DNA from: Oreocharis arfaki
Taxonomy: Eukaryota; Chordata; Aves; Passeriformes; Paramythiidae
Direction: 5' to 3'
Assembly: GCA_013398015.1 (NCBI GenBank)
Contig: VZRR01010412.1
Coordinates: 124,001-188,000, forward strand
Length of the DNA: 64,000 nt
This document shows, piece after piece, positions 1-12,182 of the stretch. The notes below the pieces were generated by a model, which was not told where the DNA came from, searched no databases, and was given only the letters and a program-made list of their open reading frames with translations. The translations under genes and the position numbers were made by a program. Each line of letters starts with the position of its first letter. The first letter of the stretch is position 1.

Positions 1-3000
1 TTCTGGGTGTTACTTAATGCTGGAATTAGTGGCATGCAGTTGTCTTGATGCAGGTGAATCAAAGTTTGCAGTGTCAAGTCCAATTCTGCTTGTGTTTAAG
101 ATGATAATAAATCACCCCCTGAGCTCTGCTGTGCACGTTGGGGTCTGTCCTCAATGCTGTTACAGCTTGTTTAAATTTCTAATGAAGACACAGAATAATG
201 TATGCTCATATTATGGCTTCATTATACAATGTAAAATGTCTGCAGGAGAACACATCCCCAGTCAATCATCAGTTGGAGAAGTTTTCTCTTCTCCTGACTA
301 ATACTCCATCACTTTGATACCTTCCAGGCAGGTTTTGCATTCACCTCGTGTCCTCAGAGTCTACAAAACAGCACAGAAAAATAAGCCAGTGCCCAATACC
401 ATTACAGTGGATGCTGTGAGAGCCCATATGGTGCTAGTTTCTCAAAAATAAATCACACTGAGAACTGTTGGATGCATACAGGGACCTTTTCCAGTCCCTC
501 TTGGAGGAAATGTTTCCAAAAAAAAATATTGTAGAAAAGCAGCAATGCATTGCTTTATAACAATTACATAAAACAAATGAACCTGGGATGGATTAATATT
601 CACAGCATTAATAAAAATTAGATTTTAATTACTGTTTAGTAAACCACATATTATAATTTAATAGCTAATTTAAAATCAGAATTGCAGCACTCAGAGCAAG
701 TTTCTAGACCAAGAAATTATATCTGCTGCATAGTCAGCACACTCATGCTAATGCTTTAATGCATGTGTTAGATAAGCCCCACTGACACCTCCTTTGCACT
801 TCTGCCTGCATTTTATGGACAATTTTCTAATAAACAAATTTTTCATTTTTTGTGAAAGAGTCTTTATCTGCAGCTCTACAAAAACAAGTGGAAGTTCAAT
901 ACCTCCACAAGGTTGTGTTGGCTTTCATCAATTCTTCCCCTGGGCACACCAGGGTGATCCAGGCAGCAGGGAGGCAAAACTGCTCCTAAAACTGCGAGTT
1001 CTTTCCCAAAATGAAAGCAAGGTATATTTTGCCATGGCAAGTAAAACAATATTCTCCTCAAAATAGCAAATCTATGGTCTCGAAAGTGCTTTCCATCTCT
1101 CGTGGCCTGATGTACGTAAGGACACTTGTTACACCTACAACCCATGGGTACCCTCTCTTCACTCACAGCAGAGCTTTATCTACAGGCATCTGTAGCTGCA
1201 TATTGTAATTATTTAAATCTCAGTGTTTGGTGTTTCCTTTTAGCACAGAAAAACCCCCCAAAATAATTACCAAGTATGAAAAAGTGACAGGACGCAGGTG
1301 AGACAAGCAGTTTGTCATCGTGGCACCTTTGAACTTCAGCACTGAGAATTTTCACTATTATAAACCTCAACAGGAGTTTTCAAAGAGATCCTTTGTTGTT
1401 AAACCCCTTGCTAGGACAGATTAGAAAGGAACTGCTGGAAAAGGGAAAAAAATAAGAACAAAAAGCAGCTTCCTCAAGATGAGAAGGTGATATCCCAGCT
1501 GGACAGGAACAGCTTTGTTTTCTGATCTTGTGTTTTTACAGGGTCATTTGAAAAGTCAGTGGTTTGTTCCATGGCATTAGAACAAAAGATGACTAAACTA
1601 AAACAAGAGAAATATTCTATATGGTATAAAATCTATCTGCATTTCAGAACCTGTCAAAGTGAAAAATGAAACCACAAGCTTGGCCTTTAAAAATATTAAT
1701 TCACTTTAGAGATGAAATGTAAAAGTGCTGGGAAAGAAGTCACCTTATCTTCAGGAAGAAGCAAGCAAGACGAAATCCCTATCTCTCTTCCTGCATCTCA
1801 GATGGCACTTTCATGCCACCCTTAAATCTAAAAAATGATTTAATCATCAGTTCTTGCCACCATAAATCCCTGAAGCGTTTTTGCTCTATTATTAATGAGA
1901 CAGTCATCAAATGCACTAACCAGGGCTTAAGGAATTCCAGTTTCAGGGGAGTAATTTACCACTTTTACTGAGTGATGTGAATTTAGTTCAGTGTTGACCT
2001 AGAGCAGCATTTTGGGATTACAGCCACAGCTTATTGACAGCAGGAAGCCCTGGCCATTAGGATGTCAAAAAAGGTAATTAGTGAATATTCAGCTAATAAA
2101 TTGTCAATATCCAGCGATATCTAATGTACACTTTTCACATGCATTCATTTAAAGCCTATATTTAGGTACTCAGCTAAGCATAATTTAAGGCTTTTAAGGG
2201 ATCATTCTGCCTGTTTGATGTTATTGATTCCTCACAGCAAACTACAATCAGCTGATAAATCTGCGCTCTTTAGTCACAATAAAATAATATCATAAAAGAA
2301 TATTTCTGTACCATTTGAGATGACATTTTGATACTGGTTTTGTCAAAATATATTGCAGATGTTTCTCAAGAATTATCCATCTTCGTTTCCTGTATTTGGC
2401 ATTTAGATTTGGCTTTATTGCCTAATCTACTTAGTACGAGTGAAAAAGGAAAGCATCCTCTACCCTGGAAAGACTGCAGGAGGTGAAAAAGCAGCTGTGC
2501 AAGTTTGCTGCCACAGTGGACTCGTTTTAAAGAGTTCATTTTTCAGGGTTGCCATAAATAAAGCCCAGTGCTTGTGATGGATATGAACAGCTTGCTGCCA
2601 GGTGCCCTCTTTGTGCTCAGAGGGTGGTTATGGGTCTGGGGGTGTTCCTGGAGCTGCTGTTCCAGCTTCCTGAGGGCCAGGAGGGTTGGATCCTCCTCAG
2701 CTGCAGTGCAAATTTCACCTTTCCTGTTCAAGCTCGAGCCTCCCTGGCTGTGCTTGGCACATGTGGCTGCTGCCCTACACGATCCCAGGAGATCTCTGAG
2801 GATCCTGGGAACATCACAGGGAAAAATCCATAAGAGACACCTTTCAAGTGTCTCCAAATCAAGGGTTGCTCTTAATTTTGCCCTTATGCTGCTTTGATCT
2901 ATAATAACTGATGAAGAAATTATAGATATATTTTCACTTCAGTAGGCCTCACCTTTGTTCCACAAATGTCTTTTTCTGAGATTACTCTTTAGTCAGTCTG

Positions 3001-6000
3001 TTTTGAATTTTCTAACTATTGAGACCTTCAAATTTGACAACACAAATGATTCTTCTTGGAATGCTGAATAGGACAGTGAGTTTCTTTTTTTTTATTCTTT
3101 GCAGTCATTTGGTGGTTTTGTTGTTGCTGGGTTTTTTTGTTATCTCACCTCTCATATGCCCCCAGTTTCTGTTCCTAGGCTGCCACCTAGTAATAGAAGA
3201 GAACAAAAACCTGTTGGATAGACAGAGTAAGCCCAGAGCAAAGAGCTCTTACCGTATAACCACTGCAAAGCAAGAGAAACAGAGCTGTTAGCTTGTCTTT
3301 CACGTTCATAAATAAACCTGCCATTTTTTTCTGAGGTTTAATTTTCCTTGCAGCTTGTTTTAATACTTCAGCCAAGTGGAAGTTCAATACGAGGGAGCAT
3401 TCTAATGAATATTTCCCATTGTTTTATTTCCTAGCACCATAACCAATGAGGCAAATAATCCATGGCCATTAAGCTTTCTATATAATGAATTGGAAGGTAC
3501 ACAGAGCTTACAATAGCATGAATAACAGAGATCTTTCCTCAGGCCTTCAGAGGTTGACACACAGAGAGCATTTTTCAAGTGTGTGTGATGATCTCTTTAA
3601 TATCAGAATATTTTTACTGCTTCTCCAGGGAATAGCTGTGTGTCACTTGGCCATTGAGAAATTTAGGGTGAGTGGCTTAAGAATTTCGATTTTATTTCTC
3701 TTATTTTTTTCCCCGAGTATGGTGAAGCTCAGCTGTTGTCCTCCAGGTAAAGAAGGTGCATCTGAACAGTTGTACCTCAACCTTCGTGTGAGCATCAGAG
3801 AGCCCTGCTGCACCAAGTACAAAATAGCAATTAAATGGCAGAGACAAAATTCCTAGAGGCTTAGAGAACTTAAAGGTGTTCTCAGGAAAAGAAGCATGTG
3901 AATGCTGTTTCCTCAGAAGCTCTAATAAGCAAAGATACACCTAAACCAAACTAGATATGCAAATGTCTTATTACAGAGCTTATTGCCTTTAAAATTCTCA
4001 GGCAAATGTTCCAATTAGAGTGACTCAGTGACAAGCAGTCAGCAGCTGACCTCATCTGAAACCCCGACACCCCTGCTGCCTCCCGAGGTAATTAAACGCT
4101 TGATTTTACTGAAACACTTGGCAAAGATGAAAATATTCAAACAAGAAAACCACTGCAACAAGGAGGACACATGCTGTTTTCTTTGACTGTGATGTTGGAT
4201 TTGTGAGAACACGACCTTGCAGGCTGCAGGTTTTGAGCCAGCCTGGCAAAGCGGGGTCTGAGAGAGGCAGAGGATGAACACGAGGGACACGTGCATCAGC
4301 CATCAATGGAATAACCAAGCCAAAACCTCAGGGCCAGGGGAATCGATGGAGTCCAAACTCATTATATTTTGACACTCCCTTGTAGGTCTTCCTTTGCAAG
4401 AAAAAAATCACATTTTTAGGCAAATAATATTTTTGAAACAAGGGTAGGTACAGAGGAGGCAAAGCTTGGGGAGAGGGAGAACACTGGAAGATAACTGAAT
4501 TCTTCCTTGATTACCTGTTGCCAGCCTTTGAACACCAGAGAAGAAACCCAGGTGCTGATTTCATTTTATTCTGCTTTGCTTTCAATTGCGTACCACAGTC
4601 CTGTTCTAAAGCATTGTCTATCTAATAATATCAATTTTATTTCACATTTTCACCAGCAGTTGCATTCCTGCTTAGATAAACAGCATCTTACCCAGCTTAA
4701 GATGCTGAATAATTGACAAAGGCAGTAATTTTAGAAGGATCTTCTCCATCTGTTTATTAAGCTAATTGTTTCACTTGTAGCCTCCCTCCCAATTGTTGTA
4801 GTGTTAACTCAGCATTTCCTGCCTCTGGAAATCTGTTTAACTTCAAGTGACCCAGATAGGCTTTTAAGAAAATTCAATTTTCCAGTTTTCTTGTGAAATT
4901 GAAATTTCTTTCTTCCTTTTCTTTCTCTCTCAATAAAGTTTATGCAAATAATATTAAAATTTCTAATGAGACTAATATTTGTTAATCTCAGTTCAAACAG
5001 TGGATTTGTATTCAAACATAGTTTCAAACACTTCCGTTGAGAGTGAGAAAGTGCATTGCTTTTAATGCATTCATTACTGCGCTGCACTTGTTAAGCTTGA
5101 ATTGTCATTATGATTATACCCCATAATTTCTAGTATTCAATATTAATTATATTTAAATCCCATTAGATCTACGGTTGCTGGGCCTGCTTTGATTCCCATT
5201 TTAGAGGAGTGTTTTGGAGTAGTTCCAGCACATGAACCTGATCCTGCAGCTCAACGTTGGCTTCAGTAGGAGATTTGTGCATACAAATTAATTACGTGAA
5301 TAAAAGTTTCTTGGCCTCAGTAAAGGTTGCAGGGCATTCCAGAATGTCACACAATCTGTGGCCTGCAGAAATGTCAGGAATTAGATCCTGAGCTGGTTGA
5401 GGTCACTATCAAATGTCCTGCTGGTCCAAAGGGCGTTGGAGGACACCCTGCCACAGAAATTTGAGGTTTCGTGGTGCACATTCCAGACACAGGAAAGGCC
5501 AATCTGTAAAGAATTGAAAAGGTGCCTCAGTCATTTATTTGGTTGAATTGCAGATCTTTATGAGCTGTCAGACAGCAACACAAAATTACATTTATCTGAG
5601 TGTGTCTGAGGGGCTGTGCTGAAAAGATTTTGACCCAGCTTCTTTTGTGCTTTCCAAAGCTCTTTGCCTTGCTTGTGGCCAAGCTTGCTTATCAAAACAT
5701 TCTGACTGTGGGCAGAATTTGGCTGTACTGCAGCTGTGTGTGTGCCGTGTTAGCTACACTGAAATGCCATGCTGGGAATACAGGGATGTGTGCATCCCTT
5801 CAGCCCTCCCTGCTCTTTGCAGGCCTCCAGGCACCCCAGGGTGAGCAGGGCCTCCACACTTCTCTCTCCAGAACAGCTGAGACACCCAAACCGTGCAGTT
5901 TGAGAGCATTCCGTGCCCCCAGGGAGCACAGGGCACTTCTGGACAAGCAGCAAACTGCTCATCCTTCACCTTTGGAGCAAGGAACGAGGGGAGCACGACA

Positions 6001-8195
6001 GGGCTGTGATTGTGAAAACTGCCCCTGAGGCACAGGGCTTCCAGGGCTGGGCTGGGCTGGGCATGGAAGTGCTGCTCACATCCACAGCTCAGCTCTTCCT
6101 GGCTTTGAAAAGCTCTTTTCATAACGTTATGGATGTCTCTTCCCAGTTCTTCAAAGGGCTCGAGTATTCTTTCCTCCCACTTCTCCTCCTGCTGCCAGTG
6201 CCTCCCATACCGTTCTCCCCTTTGTTGGCTTTACTGCTTTTAGTCTACAAGAGCTGCCTGGAAATGGGACTTGGAGATGGCAAAAACTCTTTCTGAGCTC
6301 TCTCCATTGTAGTTCCCTGACCTCTGCTCACCCCCACGTCCTCTTGCAACCCACCTCCCACATTCACCTCCCCTCTGCCTCATGGTGCTGCGTGTTTTTC
6401 ACTTAATTGCAGTTTGTCCTCCTTTAATACAAAACCAGTAGATCTCTCTCAGTCATTAACTCTTATCTTTATTTCTTCCTTAATTCTGCAGATTAGCAAG
6501 AATTTATTTTCCTTTCCAGAGTGCCTTGGGAGTTCTCCTAAAGGAAAGTTGTGTATAAAACTATTTTATAGAGCATCGGGCCTCCAAAAGTTTCTGACAT
6601 TGAGTAGCATGAGCACAGCAGGGAAGCCAAGTTAATACTGCAGCATCATTTCCTCTTATTTGAGCAACCTGTCCTGTATTTTCTGTCATGCAAATCATTG
6701 TTTCACAAAAGCAACTGTACTGCAGAGCAAAATCTGCATGAGGCAGATTGGCTAAGTCTGAAAGGGGGAATAACCTACAGATGTTGGTTTGGTTGTGAGG
6801 AGACAAAGCCTGAGTTAAGGATGTTGGTGGGGAGCTGTTTGGTTGGCAGATGCTCTCAGAAAATAGAAGTAGAGTTGTGAAAGTTTAGCAAAAAGAGAGC
6901 TTTTTAACTGAAGCGGAAAGTACAGGATTTCCAAAAAAGGCATTTAATTATTTTTTATCATGAAAAGAAGTGATAAAAAGATACGTAGGAGTAAGAATGA
7001 AAAGAATGAAATTGACTGGAGAAATTTTGAATGTAAAATTCCATTGTTCCATCTTTCATCAGAACACAAATCCTATGGAGGGGTTGATTTTTCACCCCAC
7101 AGTGTGATAAGCTTTTTGGTAAAACAGAAATAGTGCAATTGAAATCCATTTTGCATCATTTTTCCTTGGATGATTTAGAATTAGGCCAATTTATATTCTG
7201 CAGGTACAACCCATCGAGAGTGTAAATGCAGCCACCAGAATTGTTTTTGTCCATGAGCAAAGCTGGTATCATTTACTGATTCATTACACTCTCAGCAGGG
7301 TCCTCTCTTTCAAAAGCTACCTGGAATTATTGCTGGCGATAGAACACTAAACTCTAAAATAAGATTTGCATAAAAAATGAAAGTTAAAGGAAAAATGATA
7401 CTAGTGATTAAAAGTAACATTTGATGACTATTTTGATTAGAGTACCACATTGAAATGTGGTATTCAAACAGACACAGAGGCTTTTTTCCCCTCCAGCTCC
7501 AACTGACAATGCACCTATTTAACTAGATTCTTATGTCCTGGATAATTTGCCTGAAATAATAGACAGTGCTTCCATTAATGTTTAACAATATAAACATCAA
7601 GCAAAGGCTGTACATCTGGAATCACAGAATATGCTTTTTGCATTAGGGTACTAATTTTAGAAATAACCTCTGTCTGCCCAGGCCTGCTGATGTATGGTTG
7701 TCATAACAAGTCAGTAATTGAGTTTTCTGGGCATTTTGACCACTGGTACAAATTTGCAAAGCAGATTACACAGCAGAAACACAATTTCCATCCTGACCTT
7801 TCTAACATGGCTTTCTGTTGGGGGAATTGGAACGTTTTGGGAGGGAAATATAATCTAAGTGGGCCTAATTTGTGGGAATGTGGCTTCTGATATTAACCCA
7901 GTAAGCTGCATTTTGATACATTCGATAACTCATCATGTGAAAATTTGCCATTAGGTAGGTATCACAAAACTTATTATCTTTTATTACCTAGGCAGAAAAT
8001 ACTGGGTTAGACAATTATAAACTGGAAACTCACGGAAAACTTTTATCTTCAGCTGCTGTGCAAAGATTCCTTCCCAGTGACCATCACAGCCTGGTTTATT
8101 TTAGCAAACAAACAGCTTTGTTCACACCCTCCCGTGTAAACAGAGCACAGGAATGATGCTAAGCTATTGTGGATGTAGAGCTGCTGGGTGGGGTT

Positions 8196-8255
8196 AAGGA
8201 TGAAGAACCTCCTTGAAAAGCCTCTGCAAGAGGCACTTTGAGGAGGTTCATCCTT
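8196..8255. repeat. 60-nt imperfect inverted repeat (hairpin)
   Basis: Two 20-nt arms at 8205-8224 and 8230-8249 are near reverse complements separated by a 5-nt loop TGCAA. The outer nine bases (GAACCTCCT with AGGAGGTTC) and the inner GCCTC/GAGGC pair perfectly, with four mismatched positions between them. Beyond a 3-nt bulge (GAA) the stem resumes with AAGGAT (8196-8201) and ATCCTT (8250-8255). The shape resembles a small precursor-microRNA stem or a decayed inverted-repeat element. No homology to a known microRNA is claimed. Confidence 0.7.
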
Positions 8256-8924
8256 GTCCTGGGAGTGCCACACTCTCGTGGTGTCACAGCCTTTGGGACT
8301 GTGAGAAATGGGTGAGGCCCAGGGCATATCCTCCAGCTGAATTTCAGCTGCCACCCTCTCAGTGGTACAAACTGGAGTGCAGAAGTGTCAACAATGGGAA
8401 AGTTCAGTTCCAAAGGTCTGTCCTGAGCAGCCCTGAAGCAGCAGTGCACACAAACCCTGCCCGGGCACGTGGTCAAGCAGCTTCCCTGGGATTGCTCTCG
8501 TCAGCTGGATGTGTTTCAATGATCTTGACTTGGCTGAACATCCAACAGGGCTTGCTGTTTGATGAAAAGGTGAAGAAAAGCTCCGTGTGGGTCTGTGGTG
8601 TCTTGGAATGATGAGATAGATTAGAGCAAGTGTTGCATTGGAATCCAGGCAGGTCTCAGTGGTACAAACGTGATTAATCTAAATTCAGCTCTGGTGAGAT
8701 GATAGATTGCTTGATGGCAGAAGATCATAAAATAATCAGCATTGGGTTTCACTCAGATTCCTGAAACGCATTCCTTCAAAACTGTGTGCTAGGGAGTGCA
8801 GTCTGGGAGTACAGCCTGTGGTGGCAGGATTAAAGCTGTGCCCTGCTTTGCTGCTTGGTTCAGACCTGGGTTTGCAAGGCAAGAAAAATATCGAAAATCA
8901 CCTCAACTTGAACTGCTTCAAGTT

Positions 8925-9215
8925 TTCATAGGATCATGGAATGGTTTGGGTTGGAAAGGATTTTAAAGATCATTCCATTCCACCCCTTACCATGGGCAGG
9001 GGCACCTTCCACTGTCCCAGGGTGCTCCAAGCCCCGTCCAGCCTGGCCTTGGACAATTCCAGGGATCCAGGGGCAGCCACAGCTTCTCTGGGCAACCTGT
9101 GCCAGGGCCTCCCCACCCTCACAGGGAACAAATTCTTCCTCATATCCGATCTAAGTCTGCCCTCCTTCGACATAAAACCATTACCTCTGCCTTGTTCAAA
9201 CCTGCTTCTTGGCAC
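8925..9215 (-). mobile_element. CR1 LINE fragment, 5'-truncated, minus strand
   Basis: Read on + the block opens with TCATAGGATCATGGAATGG, the reverse complement of the CR1 3' terminal octamer region (ATTCTATG repeats). It continues through the familiar 3' segment with GGTTTGGGTTGGAAAGGA, CCAGCCTGGCCTTGGACA and CCCCACCCTCACAGGG. Similarity fades after about 9212. Only the 3' end of the element is present, as is usual for CR1, so it encodes no reverse transcriptase. The variant with GGATCCAGGGGCAGCC is the one I associate with passerine genomes. The short open frames over it are not genes. Confidence 0.93.
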
Positions 9216-11319
9216 CCCAAGGACAGAAAACTCCAGGGCACTTCAGTATCCTCCTCCAGAGCCTGCAGGAAACACTTTAAGGCTTCTCGAGCCTGAATCA
9301 GACTCAAGGAGGAACAAACTCAAGCATGGGGAAAGCTGCTTGATTCTTTTTGTTGAAAGCCTTTTGTTCCTTTGCTCAGTTTGGTGTGGGGCTGCAGTTC
9401 CAATGTGTGTTTATCAGTGAGATCACTGATGGCTGGCATTGGCTCCTGGCTACAGCATCTAGGAAAGCAATTTGTCCCCAGCAAGCGAGGGAAGTGCTGA
9501 TCAGCTGCTGTTGTTGCCTCTGTATGAAATATTTCCATCATGGGCTGATCCCCTCCCTGTGGGTTCATGCCTCGAACTTGTCACCTATGTCCGGGGTCTT
9601 GTGGATACTGAAGACTTCCCTAATTTTTATGTGATCCTACCTCCAATGAGAAAGGAAGAATCACCATGTTTTAGAAAATTTGGGGACTTTTTTCCAAAGT
9701 GTGTGTTCTGGGACCTTTGGTTCCTGTGTTTTTGGTGCCATGATGTTTTGGAAGGCAGCCTCTCACCCCGAGTTCTGCTTTGGTTTGAATGCAACCCTGT
9801 GGGAACCTTCCAGTTTCACAGGTGTCTCATGGAATGGAAGCCCCTGTGCAAACTGGGCAAGTTAAAGCCTAATAAAAGTGTGAATAAACCTGGGAAGTGC
9901 ATTTGAAGTCGGTGGAGCTGTGCTGATTTATGCTGGCCTGAGAATCCTTTCAGGCTTGAATGCTTTTGGGGTTGCTCCTGGTTTTTCCTCTCCCAGAGTT
10001 CCAGCAGAACTCCGTCGTTCATTTCCAAACCCATCCATGTTATCTGACCTTCACACCCTCCATGTGCTCAGGAATTCTCTTGGCACAGGGATTTTTATAC
10101 AGAGATACCTGAAAAACTGTCTCTACTAAAAGCCATTTTAGGCTACTGTGTTGGAGAAACTCGTCTCTCCTTTCATGTTTTTGGATTTAAATAGACTCAT
10201 TTCTACCTATGGCACAGACTAGGATTGATTCAATAATTTGCAACTAATAATTTATTAGAACAACTTTGACCTCCTTTCTCCTCACAAATTGTCTGCAAAC
10301 AGATTGTACAACTCTAATATGTTAATGGCTGAAAATTATTTGACCATTTTTTTTCAGCAAATACCTTTTGGCCTGTGGATTATTTGAATTGCAAATTGCG
10401 ACTGTTAAAATGAAATATATAATTAACACTGCAAATAGAGCTGATTGGGTGTTGCAGAAGACTAGTTTTTATGGAAATGTATTGATTTGTCGAAATGAAC
10501 ATTTGTTACAGCAACACACCAATTTGGGGGAGGAAAAAAGAAAAAAAGCTTTGTTGAAGTAAATATTTATAATCTGGAAGGGAATTCTTATCTTGAGCAG
10601 TCCTGGCAGCTCGCTTGAGATCTTGCTGGTGGAGACAACCAGCTTAAAAGTCCTGTTGAAAAAGTAGAACTGGTTCTTACCTTCCCTCCTCCAGCCAGGT
10701 GTGCTGGTGCAGACATTTATTTCTTCTGAGACACAGCTCTTTTCCTGCGCTCTGTTCCAATTGTTACCTTTGTAAATATAATTAAGCATAAACTGACAGA
10801 ATGTGCAGTGCATTTATTATTTCCTTAGAAGTGTAGCAGTCAGGGCAGGGGAGAATGGTGCCTCCTACCCTTGTCAGTCAGACTCTTAATGTCTCCAATC
10901 ATGTATTCTGATCTTAATGGAAAAACCCTTGGAAATTGCTTTGCTTTCTAGAGTTGTTGCAGTGTTCAGCATGAAGCTTTGGAAAATGTTAAGCACCAAG
11001 GAAACTACGTCCACCTAGTCCATCCATGGTTTTTTCTGGGTGCAATTCATTAATGAGGATGACACACAGAGTTTTCTATCCAGCACCAAAAATTGGGGTA
11101 TAAACAGTGGTAGGTTTAGAGCCTATAAGAAATAGGGGTAGTGCAGAATGCTCAGTGTTCCATGTGCAGGGAGGGTTTAGGGTTCTCTTTGCTGCAGGCT
11201 CTGTGAAAAGGGGGATTCTGATGAGGCACGTGGGAAGCTGTGCCATGATTTCCATGGCTTCTCTCCCAAAGGCTCTGCCCGTGGCTGCAGGAAGGGCAGG
11301 GAAGGTCCAGCAAGCTGGA

Positions 11320-11705
11320 TTGCCCTGAATTGTGAGCTCTGGGATTGCCCTGAATTGTGAGCTCTGGGATTGCCATGGATTGTGAGCTCTGGGATTGTCC
11401 TGAATTGTGAGCTCTGGAATTGTCCTGAATTGTGAGCTCTGGGATTGCCATGGATTGTGAGCTCTGGGATTGCCATGGATTGTGAGCTCTGGGATTGCCA
11501 TGGATTGTGAGCTCTGGGATTGCCCTGAATTGTGAGCTCTGGGATTGTCCTGAATTGTGAGCTCTGGGATTGCCATGGATTGTGAGCTCTGGGATTGTCC
11601 TGAATTGTGAGCTCTGGGATTGTCCTGAATTGTGAGCTCTGGTATTGCCATGGATTGTGAGCTCTGGGATTGACCTGAATTGTGAGCTCTGGAATTGACC
11701 TGAAT
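11320..11705. repeat. 25-bp minisatellite, about 15 units
   Basis: The unit GGGATTGCCCTGAATTGTGA GCTCT repeats head to tail. Its GAGCTCT core recurs every 25 bp from 11334 to 11684, giving 15 copies. Units come in two main types: one with CCTGAATT (C, T or A before it) and one with CATGGATT. The order is roughly A A B A A B B B A A B A A B A. The two types are interspersed rather than in blocks, which fits unequal exchange or conversion in the array. Because 25 is one more than a multiple of three and the unit has no minus-strand stop in any frame, all three minus frames are open. They spell the same 25-residue periodic peptide, and the longest frame reaches 191 codons at 11076-11651. I treat this as a by-product of the repeat, not a gene. 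Confidence 0.97.
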
Positions 11706-11775
11706 TCTGGGCTCAGAGGAACTCCTGAATTCTGGGCTCAGAGGAACTCCTGAATTCTGGGCTCAGAGGAACTCC
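11697..11775. repeat. Second 25-bp tandem array, 3 units, abutting the minisatellite
   Basis: Three copies of ACTCCTGAATTCTGGGCTCA GAGGA follow directly on the first array without a gap. The unit has the same 25-bp length, and its CCTGAATT-GGGCTC core aligns with the neighbour's CCTGAATT-GAGCTC core. This second array is therefore a diverged version of the first repeat rather than an unrelated one. Confidence 0.92.
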
Positions 11776-12166
11776 GTCCCAGCAAGGATGGCTCTGGGTG
11801 TTCTTTAATCCCAGCACAGCCCCCGGAAGGGGACGTTCCCCTTCCACACCACACACACAGGGAATGTTTGCATACATCAGGGTCTGGAATTGTTTACAGA
11901 CCATCATGGAATTGTCTTTTCTCTAATCCAGCCTGTTCCTGGGGAGCAGAGCCTCACTCCAGCCATTGTCTGCTGCTGACAGAGGGTTTGGGTGAGATGA
12001 GCGTTGTCTTTGTATTCCTGGCACCCCTGAGTAGGGAATAATAACAGAGTGATTAAGTGGTCTAAAATCAGCACAAGAAGTTACATAATAATTGATGCTT
12101 TCATGCTGGAGTGAAAGATTTCTGCAGCACTGTTTAATTATGAGGAACAACTGAATTTTTTCTCTG

Positions 12167-12182
12167 AAAAAAAAAAAAAAGA
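12167..12182. repeat. Poly-A run
   Basis: About 14 consecutive A residues followed by GAAGAAA. No adjacent retrocopy is recognised. Confidence 0.85.

Noticed and set aside
8941..9420. 159-codon + frame
   Set aside because: Its first half is translated CR1 3' non-coding sequence in antisense, and the rest has no recognisable domain.
11320..11705. Possible CRISPR-like array
   Set aside because: Units are contiguous with no spacers and the DNA is vertebrate intron. It is a minisatellite.
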